Part shown: one piece after another, positions 1-11,968 of the stretch
Layout: each line of letters starts with the position of its first letter
How positions within the stretch are numbered: the first letter of the stretch is position 1
Source of the DNA: Panopea generosa
Taxonomy: Eukaryota; Mollusca; Bivalvia; Adapedonta; Hiatellidae
NCBI GenBank assembly: GCA_029582155.1
Contig: CM055911.1
Location: forward strand, 20,089,514 to 20,153,513
Length of the DNA: 64,000 bases
Direction: 5' to 3'
The notes under the pieces: model-generated
The model's database searches: none
Told to the model about the DNA's origin: nothing
Seen by the model: the letters and a program-made list of their open reading frames with translations, nothing else
Position numbers and translations under genes: made by a program

Positions 1-777
1 AAATTTAAAAATGTTCTATTATAGTTTAAGTTGCACGAAAGTACCGTCTTAACTTTTGGATCTCAGTATATATAATCATATTAGTTCTTCTATCATAAAT
101 TTTTATCACCGTAGTCACTATACTTCCTTTTGAAAAACATCCTTTATCTAAATAAATAATACTTGTTTGTAATTAATCCGAACCGAGTAACAAGATACTT
201 ATTTAACTGAATCCAATAGGGCTTAAAATACTTTTTTAGATAAAAAAAAAACAGGTTCATTAAATTTTCAATAGATTGTGTGTTTAATTTGGTATGAGGA
301 TGCAGGTGATCGTGTTAAGTTTATCTAAATAGCACACCATTCTGATCAACAGCAAATGTATATTATACAGTATGTTCCAGATCTAATTACTTCACACCGG
401 CGACAATTGTTTACATATTTTTTAAATTATTAAAATATGTTTTTCACCTACTTTCACATAAAACATTTTTATTTTACAAACAGGATCCTATTTATTATTG
501 ACAATACTCGATCAACCGTTTTGATCCAGGAGGACAACCGTTGTATTAGTTTCTTTTGTCCGGTAGAAAACTAATCAATGATGATTGCTAACACGTGATG
601 TTTTCGAGCTTGTGTATACAACAGGGGAATAAAACAGACATGTTGATAATTAATACTTCATTAGTGCTGATGTCAACGTTAACATTGAAATTAGCTGATG
701 AGTATTGCAAATCGAGTCCAGAATTCTATACAATCCATTAGTTTACGACTCGGAACCATTGATTTAGGTTAGCAAAG
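1..777. other. upstream of gene A, nothing recognised
   Basis: AT-rich sequence with no open frame, repeat family or RNA gene that I can support. It would be the proximal regulatory region if the TATA box at 778 is correct. Confidence 0.5.
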
Positions 778-815
778 TATATAAACGTGTAGAACTAAAT
801 GTTAATTTTCTCACA
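778..815 (+). promoter_or_regulatory. candidate TATA promoter of gene A
   Basis: TATATAAA lies at 778-785. About 30-35 bases downstream is an initiator-like TCTCACA (about 809-815). The first good ATG that opens a signal-peptide-like exon follows at 880, giving a short leader of about 65-70 nt. The spacing fits a classical TATA/Inr promoter. TATA-like strings are common in AT-rich DNA, so the support comes mainly from the correct spacing to the exon at 880. Confidence 0.4.
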
Positions 816-879
816 AGTTCAAGAGTTATTTGTCATTTGTATGTGAATTGTTTTTGTATTGTTACTATTGAATTTAGAT

Positions 880-931
880 ATGGTGTTAATTTTGGTTGTA
901 TTCTACAACACTCCCCTAATTGTTATAAACG
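880..931 (+). CDS. gene A exon 1: candidate signal peptide
   Basis: The ATG at 880 has G at -3 and G at +4. It opens 17 codons reading MVLILVVFYNTPLIVIN, a hydrophobic stretch like a secretion signal. The donor is g|GTATAC at 932. The exon ends in phase 1 and joins the phase-1 start of 1179-1273 with no stop, creating an Asp codon. The donor hexamer runs into a MITE that starts at 937. The exon is short, so the call depends on phase agreement, hydrophobicity and the TATA box upstream. Confidence 0.5.
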
Positions 932-936
932 GTATA

Positions 937-1110
937 CAGTAAAACTTCGTTAACTGAACACGGATGGCGCAGGAATACGGCCGAATTCCTATTTCGATGT
1001 ATATACATGTGTACGTATGGTATGATGTTGAACAATACTTGGCTCGAACAACCCTTAACTCGAACTATTTTATCCAGTCACGCCGGGTTAGAACGATCGA
1101 AGTACTATTG
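937..1110 (+). mobile_element. pogo/Tigger-like MITE in gene A intron 1
   Basis: The 174-bp element begins CAGTAAAACTTCGTTAACTG and ends with the approximate inverted form (cgatcgaagtactattg), flanked by TA on both sides. Terminal repeats starting CAGT(A/T) with TA target sites and a CTCGAAC-type interior are typical of pogo/Tigger-derived MITEs (family knowledge). A second, split copy is at 21080-21872. Confidence 0.6.
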
Positions 1111-1178
1111 TACGAGTATATGAATATCTATATGAAAAAAATATTAAAAACTCATTATTATCTGTTCACATTCCTTAG

Positions 1179-1273
1179 ATTCAAGTATTTTACATCGTGC
1201 GTCTTGTCTGAATTGCTCGAATGTTCAAAGCCCTGCGGAGTGTATGACAACAACTACATGCGCCGACAATGAG
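1179..1273 (+). CDS. gene A exon 2: first part of Ly6/uPAR-like cysteine module
   Basis: The acceptor is the pyrimidine-rich ...ttccttag at 1178 and the donor is gag|GTAAAT at 1274. The exon is 95 nt and runs from phase 1 to phase 0. The peptide holds CLNC, then AEC, TTTTC and DNE. A CxxC start followed by spaced single cysteines is how three-finger (Ly6/uPAR) modules of mollusc secreted proteins often begin. The next two exons complete the cysteine pattern, which strongly supports this frame over the longer reading frame that overlaps it. Confidence 0.7.
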
Positions 1274-2333
1274 GTAAATGTGACTCTGCTATTTATTTCG
1301 TAATATCAACTTTGGCATTTTTGTTTATGATTTTGGTTAAATTTAAGTGTGTTCTTACGGTTCTCCGTGACAAATTTGTCTAATGTGTTGTGGTATATTT
1401 CTCCCTACCAAGGGCGTAGTTTGGCTGAAAACGATGTGTAGGCACAGTTCTTGGGTAGTCCAGGGGTATGGTCCTCCACAACAAACAATCAGCTTAACTG
1501 TCGTAGGTGCGTTTTGGCGTATGATATGTTTTTAAGGGGTCTGATTACCCTTGAAATTAACATTGAATTCACTGTTTTATAACCAAATAAATTGATATCA
1601 CTTGAAATGTAATGTTTTAATGTGTGTTCATTTAATAAAGCCAAAAATAAAGTAACCTTCCTAAGGGTCAGGTTATTATTGCATTTTTGCATTTTATTTT
1701 TGTTATTACTCGGACAAATGTGTATGCACGTGCCTGTCTCCTGTCTATTGAAGTAATAGGTTCGTGTCCAGTTCAATTTCAGCCCTTTTATTTGAGAATG
1801 TATGCGAGTTACTTACGGATGAATGGTAGTTATTCTCTGCAAAATCAATAATACGCGACGTGGATGTTTCTCCACCATAATAAGGTAGCATTTATGATAT
1901 GTATTGTGTTCGAATTGGCGTAAAACGCCATTGAGTTTGGAGTTTTTTTTAAAAGCAAAATATATCATTGCTCGGAGAATGAACTGCAAAGATGTTTTTT
2001 AAATGCGTAATGGTTTTCAATAGTATGGTTTTAATCCAACTTGATAGATATATTTAATTGCGTTTTTTTCCCATTAAGTATATGAACTCTCTAGTATTTA
2101 CAGAAAATTATCAAACCTTTCAGATGCGCTTGTTTGCATGTATGTGTCTTACTAGTTACAGGCAGTATGCAAGGTAGCAGTGTGTGACTGTTGTTTATTT
2201 TCAATATCTTAAATGGTATATACTTTCTTAAAATGATTACAGAACACCACATTTCATTAAAAGTGTATATTTAGTAATGATCAATCTGAAAACCCACCAT
2301 TTTTAGTGATAAATGATAATTTAAATTCGCCTT

Positions 2334-2540
2334 TTCAAGAGCACTTACCGCTCACCGCTAAGGTCGAAGGGTTGAGTCCCGCTCCCTTCAAAAAAAACTT
2401 TATGTGAGAAAGTTTCCAGTTACTTGCAGAAGGACGGTGGTTATATTCAGTCTGACTCAGTCTGAGGTCTTCCTCCACCAATAAACCTGAATATGCCATA
2501 TATAACCTGAAATGTGTTAAAAATGGCGTTAAACCCCATT
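2334..2540 (+). mobile_element. SINE family 2, 5'-truncated copy
   Basis: It starts inside the tRNA-like region (cttaccgctcaccgctaagg, B-box-like gggttgagtccc) and runs through the body with tatgtgagaaagtttccagt, the ctcagtctgactcagtctga duplication and the end aaatggcgttaaacccc. It matches the complete copy at 55391-55631. Confidence 0.75.
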
Positions 2541-2734
2541 ACAAAACAGTTTATGTAAGCGTAGATAATGTGGGCAGATCTTTTATGCAGTTGAATACGG
2601 TATAATAGGATTTGTTTCTTGTTCTTTAACTTGTGTTGGCAATTACTTATAAATCCTATCGTAAACTAACTATACAAATGCATAACTGTAAATGCCTGGA
2701 AAATAATAAAATATAACCATTGTCACGTAACTCT

Positions 2735-3052
2735 CAAAAGACAATGTTATTGTTTGGTGTTGAGCGTCGCTTTCAACAATTATTCAGACATATCGCGTTG
2801 GTGTCTAGTTGAGACAATATTCTGAGTGCTGTGACACTGGAGTATCATGCCGCAGACACATATGATACCCCCACCCTGTCATATTAAACTGACACTGGGT
2901 CGACCAGACTTAGAACTTTCCTCTTAATGATGAGCGTCAAGCGAGGAAGCTTCTAGTACCATTTTTGTTTCTGTATGACCTGGTCAGGGAACGAACCAAC
3001 GACCTTCTGCATGCGAGGCGGACGCTCTATCACTAGACCACACTGCGGTCTC
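2735..3052 (-). mobile_element. SINE family 3 copy, reverse strand
   Basis: The reverse strand has A box TGGTCTAGTGATAGAGCG and B box GGTTCGTTCCC, then a body with tcctcgcttgacgctcatca. The 3' end on the + strand's left is CAA-rich (caacaccaaacaataac). It matches the copies at 11676 and 23427. Confidence 0.75.
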
Positions 3053-4743
3053 AAAGACAAAGCCACAACTGGTTGGATGAAAATGTCAAACTGGCAAATT
3101 ATCACAATAAAATATAAATTTAATATGAAGACCCTATGGAACTTTTACAATTATAGGATATTGTAGGATAAACAAATAGCAAAGTTACAAAGGTGAAAAG
3201 TTGCATTTCCCACAAAGAATTAAGAAGAAAAAAACATTTACATCCATTGCACAAAGAACACACGACAAATTTCAGACTAAGAGTTATGGCAGTGATACAC
3301 TTCCATAAGTTTGTGCGAATTGTCGCTTGTCATTTATTTTGTAATTTTTGTCAAATGTGTTAGAGATTTGTTCCATTTTTATATTTTTTGGTGCCTTATT
3401 TCAGTTTCTTATACAAGTTATTGCCTTAATTGTTAACGGTATGATAGCGAATGATAATACGCGATATCATCAAATAATGCTGGACTATTAAACAAATAAT
3501 TGCATATGAGTTTCTTCTTATTTCTAACTATTGAGAGAACAAAGACAACACCTGGCCTTTAATGAATCTGGCAATTGATTTAATTTTAATGTTTTAATAG
3601 CAATTTTTACACAAGGGAATGTTAAAAACACTGAATTTATTATGAAATTAAGCATAGTACATTAAATTTTTACACAATTTAAACAATGTACACACTCTTA
3701 TACAAAACCATTCAGCAATGCAATGGGACAACATTTCATCTTTTAGTGGTGAAAAGTGGTCAAAAGTTGCCTTTAAAATTCCATAGATCAACTTTCCAAT
3801 ACTCTTTTAGATATGATAATTATCTAAAGTTGTCGCAAGTCAAATTTTGTCGACGAAGTGGCTCACACTCTCTCCCTTAACATCTCACTCCACAGTTACA
3901 TCCCCTTTTTTTACCACGGTAGCAAGATTCTTACGATTATAATAGTCCTATGTATTTTTCTTTTAATATTTTCAAACTGGTTCACAGTGGTTGTGATGTT
4001 TTGCTGCAGATGAGTAGAGCAAATGATAACATAGAACTTACTGCAATAAGACATTACTTGTGTAAACAAAGTGACTTTTATAGGATTTCAACATATTCTT
4101 TTGTATTCTAAAAAAAACAACAACAGAGAATGTCATTGCAGCCTCTTAAAAAATAAGCTGGCAACTTGCCAGTTATTGGACATTTGTATGCAGGTATACA
4201 TTCTTGCTAAGTAGAAAACAACTTTTTAAAAAGATCAGTGTGGATTTTTTTACCCTTATAATTCTAGACCCTATTTTATAAAGAACAAGCGCAACATTCA
4301 ACCTATATATCTAACTGTGTGGTGATACCTTATATTTGTATAACCTTACTATAAGTGTGTCTCGTCACGCAATTGAGAAAACGTTACATTAAGTCTGTAT
4401 ACCATTATTGTTTTTAAATTTAATACAAATGCCTTAGCTGCACTCCGATCAAGTGAAAATGTCACGTTAATGGTTAAGTTCCAAATACGTGTATCTATTT
4501 TTATAACATTAGCCTTATCGAATTAACAATTGTTTTGCAAATAGCACTCAACTTGCATAGTGTGTACTGTGTTCTGTCTTTTGTGTGCCAATATGAGGGA
4601 ATTACATTTTGTTTTCACTAGGTCATATTCTTATAAAGAAAGTCACTTGCATTAAAGATATAGGATTAAATGTAAAAATATAATTAAAAAAAGTTAAAAC
4701 ATTAAGTGCTAACGGCACCTTTTCTCATTTTTCATTCTCACAG

Positions 4744-4812
4744 ATATGTTTCACCAAACGCGTGCAGCGTCTTGGACAAACACATTATGAACTAGGCTGT
4801 GCAGCTCTAACG
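4744..4812 (+). CDS. gene A exon 3: middle of Ly6/uPAR-like module
   Basis: This 69-nt exon is phase 0-0, with acceptor ...ctcacag and donor acg|GTGAGT. It encodes ICFTKRVQRLGQTHYELGC followed by AALT. The arrangement C-F-T, about 16 residues, then a Tyr-x-x-Gly-Cys strand is characteristic of the central part of three-finger modules. It continues directly from the DNE end of exon 2 and into the NC start of exon 4. Confidence 0.75.
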
Positions 4813-4913
4813 GTGAGTTAGATAGATAATTAATCAGACATTGTCACATTCTAAAAATCAAAGTGCTCAGAAGCACGGACGGAGCTGTTAATACATTGGC
4901 AATATTAGTAGTC

Positions 4914-5161
4914 GTATTCACCGACCTTTCTTGAGGATATTCTTAGACTTGAGCTTAAAAAAACAAAATTTCAAACTCAGATTATCTAGTTTACCATGAC
5001 ACACAGAATATGCATTTAAGAGTTTATCTGACTATATATAAGGTGTCTCTGCATGCTTGCAAATGTTGGCCTAAAAATTGTGTCTAAATGTGTTTTTTAA
5101 AAAATAATTCTTGGGTTCAAGTTTAAGAATATTCATGAGTCTCAGAATGGTTGGTGAATAC
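4914..5161 (+). mobile_element. MITE family M1, copy 1
   Basis: Ends are inverted: gtattcaccgacctttcttg at the left and a right end that reads gtattcaccaaccattctga in reverse complement. It shares terminal sequence with the 231-bp copy at 38099-38329. No coding capacity. Confidence 0.7.
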
Positions 5162-5497
5162 CACCCCTAGAACCATTTGACTTCGGTTCAAAAGCTGGCA
5201 AATATGCTATTTTGTTTTTCCCGTATCCAGCGATCCAATAGCATTCTGAAATGAGATTTTTAACATTTGTATGCCAATTTAAGGTACATATTTAAGCATG
5301 CATTGCTGATACAAGATTGAAAAACAAAAGACGAAAAAGGGGAAATATTAATATATAGTTGGCGGTAAAACTCGGAAATACTCACGGTTTTATTGATGGC
5401 TCTTTATACTGAAATATCAACAACATTACCAGTGCTTCAGAGTTTGATATTTTCGATATTTAGCTTGATATATACAATGTATCGTTCACAAAAGACC

Positions 5498-6220
5498 TAT
5501 CCGTGGCCGAGTGTTCTGAGGCGCTGTCGTCTATCCTTAACTTATTTCTCGCCAAATATTGAATAGCCAATTCTTGAGCAGAATCGTGTATTTATGACTG
5601 TAAAGGAATGTTGTGAGGTACGCACAAAATGTGCAGATAAACATTTAACATACAGCACACCTTCCCCCTTGAAAGCCTCCGGAGCGAATGCCGTGGCGAG
5701 GTGATACGATAGCTGTTTCTACAATCGTGCCGAAAGGAAGAAAAATGGCGAAGATAATCTGTTTTGCAGAAGGGTAAAACCATCTGATCCCGTAACCACT
5801 AGCTACGATGTCGCGGGTACGTCTTTGTGGCCATAGCTTATCCTACAGATAATGATCAGCTTGGTCGGCTGTCGTCTTTTTTAGATAGGTGGTCATCTAA
5901 TGTTTGTCATTATCTTGGGGTATTGTTAGTTGTGGGCGGTCTCCTTTGACGACGGTGTTGTTTACGCTGGGCTGGCTCCGTCTACTGTACGCAAACTTGT
6001 ATTTGACTTGATCCAATACTATAAAGACGTACTCGAGCGTTGGCCAAACGGGTATTGTATGCTTGGGACACTGTTTCCTGCTGTAAGCTGGACAGGTTTC
6101 TTCTTACAAATGTCAGGCTGTTGTTGGCTCTCTGGGTCTACTCAGATTCATTCTGAGGTCTTCTTCCGACGATATTACCCGATATGCCACAATAAACCTG
6201 AGATGTGTTGGAAATGACTT
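5498..6220 (+). mobile_element. SINE family 2 copy, interrupted
   Basis: The head (5508-5535, ccgtggccgagtgttctgag, the Leu/Ser-type A box) and the tail (6091-6220, ending with tgccacaataaacctgag and a diverged form of the family end) belong to one SINE family but are separated by about 540 bases of other DNA. The interval contains an open frame with AGLAPSTVR, faintly like a tyrosine-recombinase N-terminal region, so it may be a fragment of another transposon. Confidence 0.4.
5930..6075 (+). pseudogene. possible tyrosine-recombinase fragment
   Basis: The frame reads FDDGVVYAGLAPSTVRKLVF and then DLIQYYKDV, reminiscent of the GLSxSTIxxYxSAI segment of DIRS/Crypton-type recombinase cores. Only about 40 residues support it and no catalytic residue is visible. 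It lies in the DNA separating the two halves of a SINE. Confidence 0.2.
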
Positions 6221-6701
6221 TGAAATACAAAAACTCAAACATAACAGAAATAAAACAAAAACATATTTAAGGAGCTACATATTTTCACTATTATCGTTAA
6301 AAATGCCAACATAGATTGTATATTTCTGTTTGTATCGAATACCAATTGGTGTTAATGTCTTGTAAATCCCAATTTTAAATCCGTTCACATAAATTATTGT
6401 AAAGCTTTTAGCATAATCCTCGTTTTCAACGATAATTCAGCTGAAAGCAAAAACTATGAGCAACTGTTTAAACAAGAAATAACGCGCTCTATTAGCAAAA
6501 GATATGACACACTGGTGTTTCATTATGTTGCATCCACCCAGTCAAAGTATAATGACAATCCAAAAAATGTCATAACATATCATGGGCCAAAGAAGACATC
6601 TCTTGCTAAATGTTAAAAGTTCTTGATGTAACACGACCGGAGAATGACCTCTCCCTCACTTTGCATACACACATTGCTATATATACTAAAAATATTTTCA
6701 G

Positions 6702-6849
6702 AATTGTTTTGGATCCCAATTAATCGGGAGAAAGAAGTTCCTAGATGATACACAGACAGATACAACAGCTGGTTGCTATAGATGCTGTGCTGACGGGACT
6801 GGAAATTGTAACAGAGACCTATGCTTCGAGAAAACTGAGATACTACCAA
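6702..6849 (+). CDS. gene A exon 4: C-terminal part of Ly6/uPAR-like module
   Basis: This 148-nt exon runs from phase 0 to phase 1, with acceptor ...tattttcag and donor caa|GTACGT. It starts NCFG and ends with the diagnostic tail CYRCCADGTGNCNRDLC, matching the CxxCC...CN..LC ending of three-finger modules. With exons 2 and 3 this gives 12 cysteines, six potential disulfides. The final single base A joins TT of the exon at 11498 to make Ile, opening the Thr-rich linker. Confidence 0.75.
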
Positions 6850-6999
6850 GTACGTGTTATATCGATATTCAAATATAATACTTATTGTAATTATATTTTT
6901 ATTTGAAACAGTAAATTATTAATAGAAGATATCTCAAAAATATCTTTTTTCAACGGACACATTCTTTCCATCATAACCTTTACGCAAGAATAAAAAAAG

Positions 7000-7265
7000 A
7001 CAGTTGCGCGTCTGACTATCAATCCAGGGGTCGTTAGTTTGAATCCGCGCCAGACAATATTTTCCATGATGATTGATATACGACATTATGTCTCATTATC
7101 ATTCGTCTATCACCGGTGATCCAAGTGGGAAAGTTATCAGTTACTTGCGGAGTTAGGGTGTGCTTGTGTATTGGTTAACCTTTCAGAATCCCAGGAGGTA
7201 GTGGTTAGGTTAACTGATCGCTTTAAGCCCTCGATGGGATAAAATAACGCTACATATTCAATCAA
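7000..7265 (+). mobile_element. SINE family 1, 5'-truncated copy
   Basis: It begins within the tRNA-like head (gcgtctgactatcaatccag) and has B-box-like gtttgaatcc and the family body (gatgattgatatacgacatt, gtgggaaagttatcagttac, gtggttaggttaactgatcg), ending with the AAT-rich attcaatcaatc tail. It is flanked by unusually long related segments. Confidence 0.75.
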
Positions 7266-8061
7266 TCAGCTATCGTAATCATATTTATTTGAATTTGAAA
7301 CAGTAAATTATTGGAAGAAGATGTCTCAAAAGTTTAATTTTTGTTATAATGTGATTGTATTTCAAGGGAATTATTTTACCTTCATGTAGATAACCTTTAT
7401 GCAAGAATAAAAAGAAGCGATAAGAGAAATCATATCGAAAATGAAAAACAAACACAATAAAGATGTCACCTGGGATGAATCCATGAGGTACCTGAATGTA
7501 CTTTTATTTTAGTGTGTAGTTATATAATTGTTAATCACAAATTATCGGAAATATCAAGGTGTTGAGGAAAAGTTCTCCTTTATCAGTCTTAAAATAGAAA
7601 ATCTGGTCATATATATAATGATAGTGCTTTTTTTTTAAATCTACAAAATATATTTTTAGGTGCAATTTACTTATAGTTAAAATGACAATTATGTGTCTAG
7701 AACTTTGCTGTAGAACTTATATTTTTTATGTTTTTATAAATTACGTAATCTGGGCGTTAAGGGTAAAATGTTAAGAACAAGGAAATATATGTACACCAAT
7801 GTTAAAACATGTATAAAGGGATGTAACTCGTATTAAGACTTTTTTTGAATGCGCAGTTTAGTTAAAACAAGGGGATATAATGTCGCCGGTTTGTTTTCTC
7901 TTTTCTTAAAGACTTTTAATAAGGTGATCAACGTTGCTGGCTCAATCTTGACGATATAACTTTAATTTTGATGATTATTTTTGCAGCTGATACGATAATT
8001 CTGGATAAGAGTGCGAGTTACTTAAATAAAGCATTGATCTGTTAAAATCTTATTACGATAC

Positions 8062-9130
8062 GTGAGGTCTAGACGTCAATATTGCAAGTTAAAAATGATA
8101 GCCTATAGAAAACGTGACAATATGCGATTTGATGAACATTGGACATATAGTAAAGTTTCTTTAGAGATGTTAGATGATTTCAACTATCTGTTTTTAACTA
8201 TACTAGACATTTCTCACTCAACCAAGAAACACTGTGGAAAAGGTCTTAAAGCATTAAATTATCTGCTATATAAATTAATAAATACAAATAGATATACAAT
8301 TAAACCTAAAGATATTTGTCAACTGTTTGATGCTTTGAAGGCTCAATTGTTAACTTCTCAAGTGAAATATGGGGTTTCGGTAAACTGAAGGCTATTGAGA
8401 TAATTCATCTTAAATTTTGCAAAGCATTATTAAATGTTAAGTCTTCTTCTTGTAATGTTGGTATTTATGGGGAGCTTGGAAGATATCCTTTATTTGTAAT
8501 ACGAAATACATGGATCGTAAAACATTGGAGTAAACAAACTGTTCTAGTAATATATTAATTGTTCATTTAAATAATTCCGTGTTAGTTAATGCAGCAGTGA
8601 TTCGATTAAAATGTTTTCATTTAAAGTTTAAGGAAAGAGTTATTGATGTATTAAAGCAAAGTTGGTGTTATGACATATCAATCAACTTATTTTATTCAAG
8701 CATTTTAAACAGTCTTTTGAATTCGAAATGTACATAAATGTGTTACCTTCTAAATTTAAAATACCTTTAACGAGGTTAAGATTGTCCTGACATCAACTAT
8801 GTATCATATTGGGGCGCTACACGCCAAATAGAGTCGATAGAGAGATTAGATAGTGTACATTATTTGATTGTTATGGTATGGAAGACGAGTTCCATTTTGT
8901 AGTTGTACGTTCTGTATATAGACATATCTGTAAAGCATATTATTTAAGTTCATTTTCTATAGGAAACCGAATGTTTATAAACATATCCTACTGATGCAAA
9001 CAAATAAAGTCAGTGTACCCAGAAACATAGGATTTACGAATGTTTACAGATCATTTGCTCTACGCAAAAATTTACTCAGAATATAATATAGATGTTGACA
9101 TAAAAGTATTATCTTCAATTTTTAACTTAT
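8062..9130 (+). pseudogene. LINE reverse transcriptase, decayed C-terminal part
   Basis: An open stretch at 8062-8388 contains FDEHWTYSKVSLEMLDDFNY and, downstream, GKGLKALNYLLYKLIN and ICQLFDALKAQL, a well-known block at the end of the RT domain of metazoan non-LTR elements. After a frame change at about 8388 it continues as KAIEIIHLKFCKALL and GIYGELGRYPLFVI, then EDEFHFVVVRSVY at about 8880. Many stops and frameshifts are present, so it cannot be functional. It sits in the intron between gene A exons 4 and 5. The 5' part is not visible. Confidence 0.8.
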
Positions 9131-9941
9131 TAGACAATTTTATCGTTTGAATTGGCTACATTTTGTTAAAAACAATGTATTTTTTTATAAACGTCAGATT
9201 AAGTCGTGTTTTGTATGTTTGATTAAGAAATTATAAGAATTATATATAAATTGCTTATAATGGTTTATTTAATGTAAATTCCATGCAGACATTTTGTTGT
9301 TAAAAACTTATGTTAAACAAAAAGTTTTTTATATATAGTTTTCGTCTCAGTAAAATTCTGTTATTCTGTATAATAATTTTTAAAGGGATTATATTGGCAT
9401 ATTACCGTCATTTCCCTGTCCTAAATACACACGCCCAGCATGAAGATACATAACTTAGAGACATACGCGTCTAAAGTATCTAATTGCATAACCTCTTTAT
9501 TACAAACATCGGGTTTCTGAGGCCACGTTTTTGTTTTTGTTTACATTTACTATTTTCAACGAACCGCTTTCGGGTTTCCGATCAATCATCGGATATCATC
9601 GGAAGACTCGTTCCCGATCTCGTTTTCGAGGATTTGTTCGGGAAGTTTACGGAGTTCAATATACACATTGCGCAATACTTTATTTCGGGACGTGTTAAAG
9701 TTTTGGCCAATACTCAATTACTGTTAATTTGATAACCTTCAAGTAAATAATAGTTATACGTCAATACATAAGCATTATTTTGTACACACTGCATACAGGA
9801 AAAGTTTGGATTAACAGCGTGTTTGTGTTACTTGCCAATATAATCCGTTAAACGCGGCAACAGTTTTTATTTAAGTTTATAGCTTGACCTATGTATTTGC
9901 GGCATATATTTGTGTAACAATATTAAGAATAAACATAATTT

Positions 9942-10020
9942 ATTTTACTGCAATTGTGGAACACATTTTTACAACTTAAACAATTCAGGATCGAAGTATT
10001 CTTTGATAAAGCAATAATAG
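9942..10020 (+). mobile_element. MITE family M3 fragment
   Basis: ttacaacttaaacaattcag followed by gatcgaagtattctttg parallels 37862-37905. The outer terminal repeat has decayed. The open frame starting here carries no recognisable protein. Confidence 0.45.
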
Positions 10021-10858
10021 GCGTATACGGTAAAATGTCAAGCTTGTTCAAAGACACAACATATAGCCATGGCGGAGGATCGAATATCATGGGTTTGGTG
10101 GGCTCGATGTTCTACTACTGGACCATGTACGGGCTTCACATATTGCTCATATATATTAATAAATTAGTCTAACATATACATACTTGGCCAGCCTGGAAAA
10201 TTACTTTTCGACAAGCTAAAGTGTATCTAACTGATCGAAAATCTACAGTAAACATAATCCATTCACACAAAGGAAATCATCATCATAACATCATAAGCAA
10301 GCCTTTTGACGCAATCCAGTTTTTTTTTGCATTAAACTTATCACGTTAAGAAGTTAAGTGAACTTGAATAACTCGACCACCTTATCAATTGCATGTCTTC
10401 ATTTAATAAGCATCTATAACAGAGCGTCTACGTTATTTATAAGACAAATAACACTGCACACATCAATCATGGTTTGCTTTGTAGACAAGAATAGAGAAAA
10501 CTGAATGGCTTGATAAAATCATAAAATATAAAGTTAGCTAGTGCAGAGCAATATATGCTGTGTCGAAATGACATATTCGGAAAAACCAGCAGTAATATAT
10601 GTTTATTGTAGCAATTAAGGCGTCTGGCCAAGATGTTATCAGTGAGTTTTTACAAATATAATAGTTTTTTTTATTACGTGAATACAGGATGAGTAATTTG
10701 TGTGAAAGACATAAAAACACACATAAATATATCAACGATATCACGCATGTATTGAATAATAAATTATATCATAATTTTGTAACTAAACTATATTTTGACA
10801 TACATTATGACATGCATATTTTTTAATTATAACTCATAATTTCATTTTTCATTAAATT

Positions 10859-10941
10859 TGGGGGGGGGGGGGGGGGGGGGTTGGGAATTTAACAATTAAT
10901 ATCGTTTGGGACATTTGATAATGTGAATTGACAAAATATAG

Positions 10942-10988
<47 letters not shown>
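10859..10988 (+). repeat. poly-G tract and (TAC)n microsatellite
   Basis: A run of about 21 G at 10860-10880 is followed, 60 bases on, by about 16 TAC/ACT triplets at 10941-10988. Confidence 0.95.
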
Positions 10989-11497
10989 TATGTGCCCATG
11001 TTTATGTTTCTCTTCTCATTTAAAATAACTTCAATACGCTTTCAAAATACTGAATTGGTTTTTTTAAAATATATCGACATTATACTAACACGTTATTTTG
11101 TGAGCACGTGCATGTACGCTCGGGTACTTTGTAAACGCACCACTTACATACTGGTAATGTTAGTGCAGAATATGACATCTGATTTCAAAGAAAGTTTATA
11201 CACGTTAAGAGTGTCATCTATGTCTTCTACTGAGACTTGATTTTTTGTGTGTTCCCTCCTACCCCCATTCTCCGAAGGTATCCCCTACAGTAAATATTCA
11301 CAGGCGTATATAACGAGTGCATGTATCCAGGTGAATGGTTCATACACTCGTTATTGAAACCTGTGAAATCGGATGCCATGTTTATGCACTAAAGTTACCT
11401 GTGTGTTAAGTGGTGCGTTTTTTAATGTCCTTGAGTGTACTCTCAACCCTGTGCGAGACAGAAAACAATATTTCATTACATTGTTATTTAATTACAG

Positions 11498-11587
11498 TTC
11501 CTGGGGCTAATATAACGACTCCAGTAGCAGCAACAACAGAAGCGACACTGAGCACACGAGTATGGCAGCCCCAGGTCATAACTACAG
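11498..11587 (+). CDS. gene A exon 5: Thr/Ala-rich linker
   Basis: The exon is 90 nt, phase 1-1, with acceptor ...aattacag and donor acag|GTAAGT. The peptide includes PGANITTPVAATTEATLSTR and is rich in Thr, Ala and Pro. It has one N-glycosylation sequon (NIT) and many potential O-glycosylation sites. It lies between the three-finger module and the first ShKT domain, and its composition resembles the later linkers at 17663 and 26620. Confidence 0.7.
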
Positions 11588-11675
11588 GTAAGTATGCAAC
11601 CTGATTCTGACATGCATTACACGTATATTTCATGGGTTCGATATTCGGATCAAATAGACCGCGTTTGTAGTACAT

Positions 11676-11968
11676 TGTTGTTGCATGGTGTTTAGCGTCG
11701 CTTTCAACACTTTTTCATTCATATCATAACGGTGTCTACTTGAAACAGTATTCTAAGCGCTGTCACAGTGTACTATCATGCCACACCCAGTCACAATATA
11801 CTGAAACCGGGCCAACAGCCTAAAACTCTCCTCTAAATGGTGAGCGTCAAGCGAGGACACTTGTAGTACCATTTTTAAAGTATTTGGTATGACCTGGCCG
11901 GGGTTCAAACCCACGATCTTCTACATGCAAGGCGGAGTCTCTACATGTACCACTAGACCACGCCGTTA
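11676..11968 (-). mobile_element. SINE family 3 copy, reverse strand
   Basis: The reverse strand reads cgtggtctagtggtacatgt (A box) and gggtttgaaccccggccagg (B box), then the family body. It lies between gene A exons 5 and 6. A reverse open frame over it is accidental. Confidence 0.78.

Noticed and set aside
964-1272. 102-codon open frame overlapping gene A exon 2
   Set aside because: It runs through the MITE and uses a frame different from the one that continues the cysteine module into exons 3 and 4.
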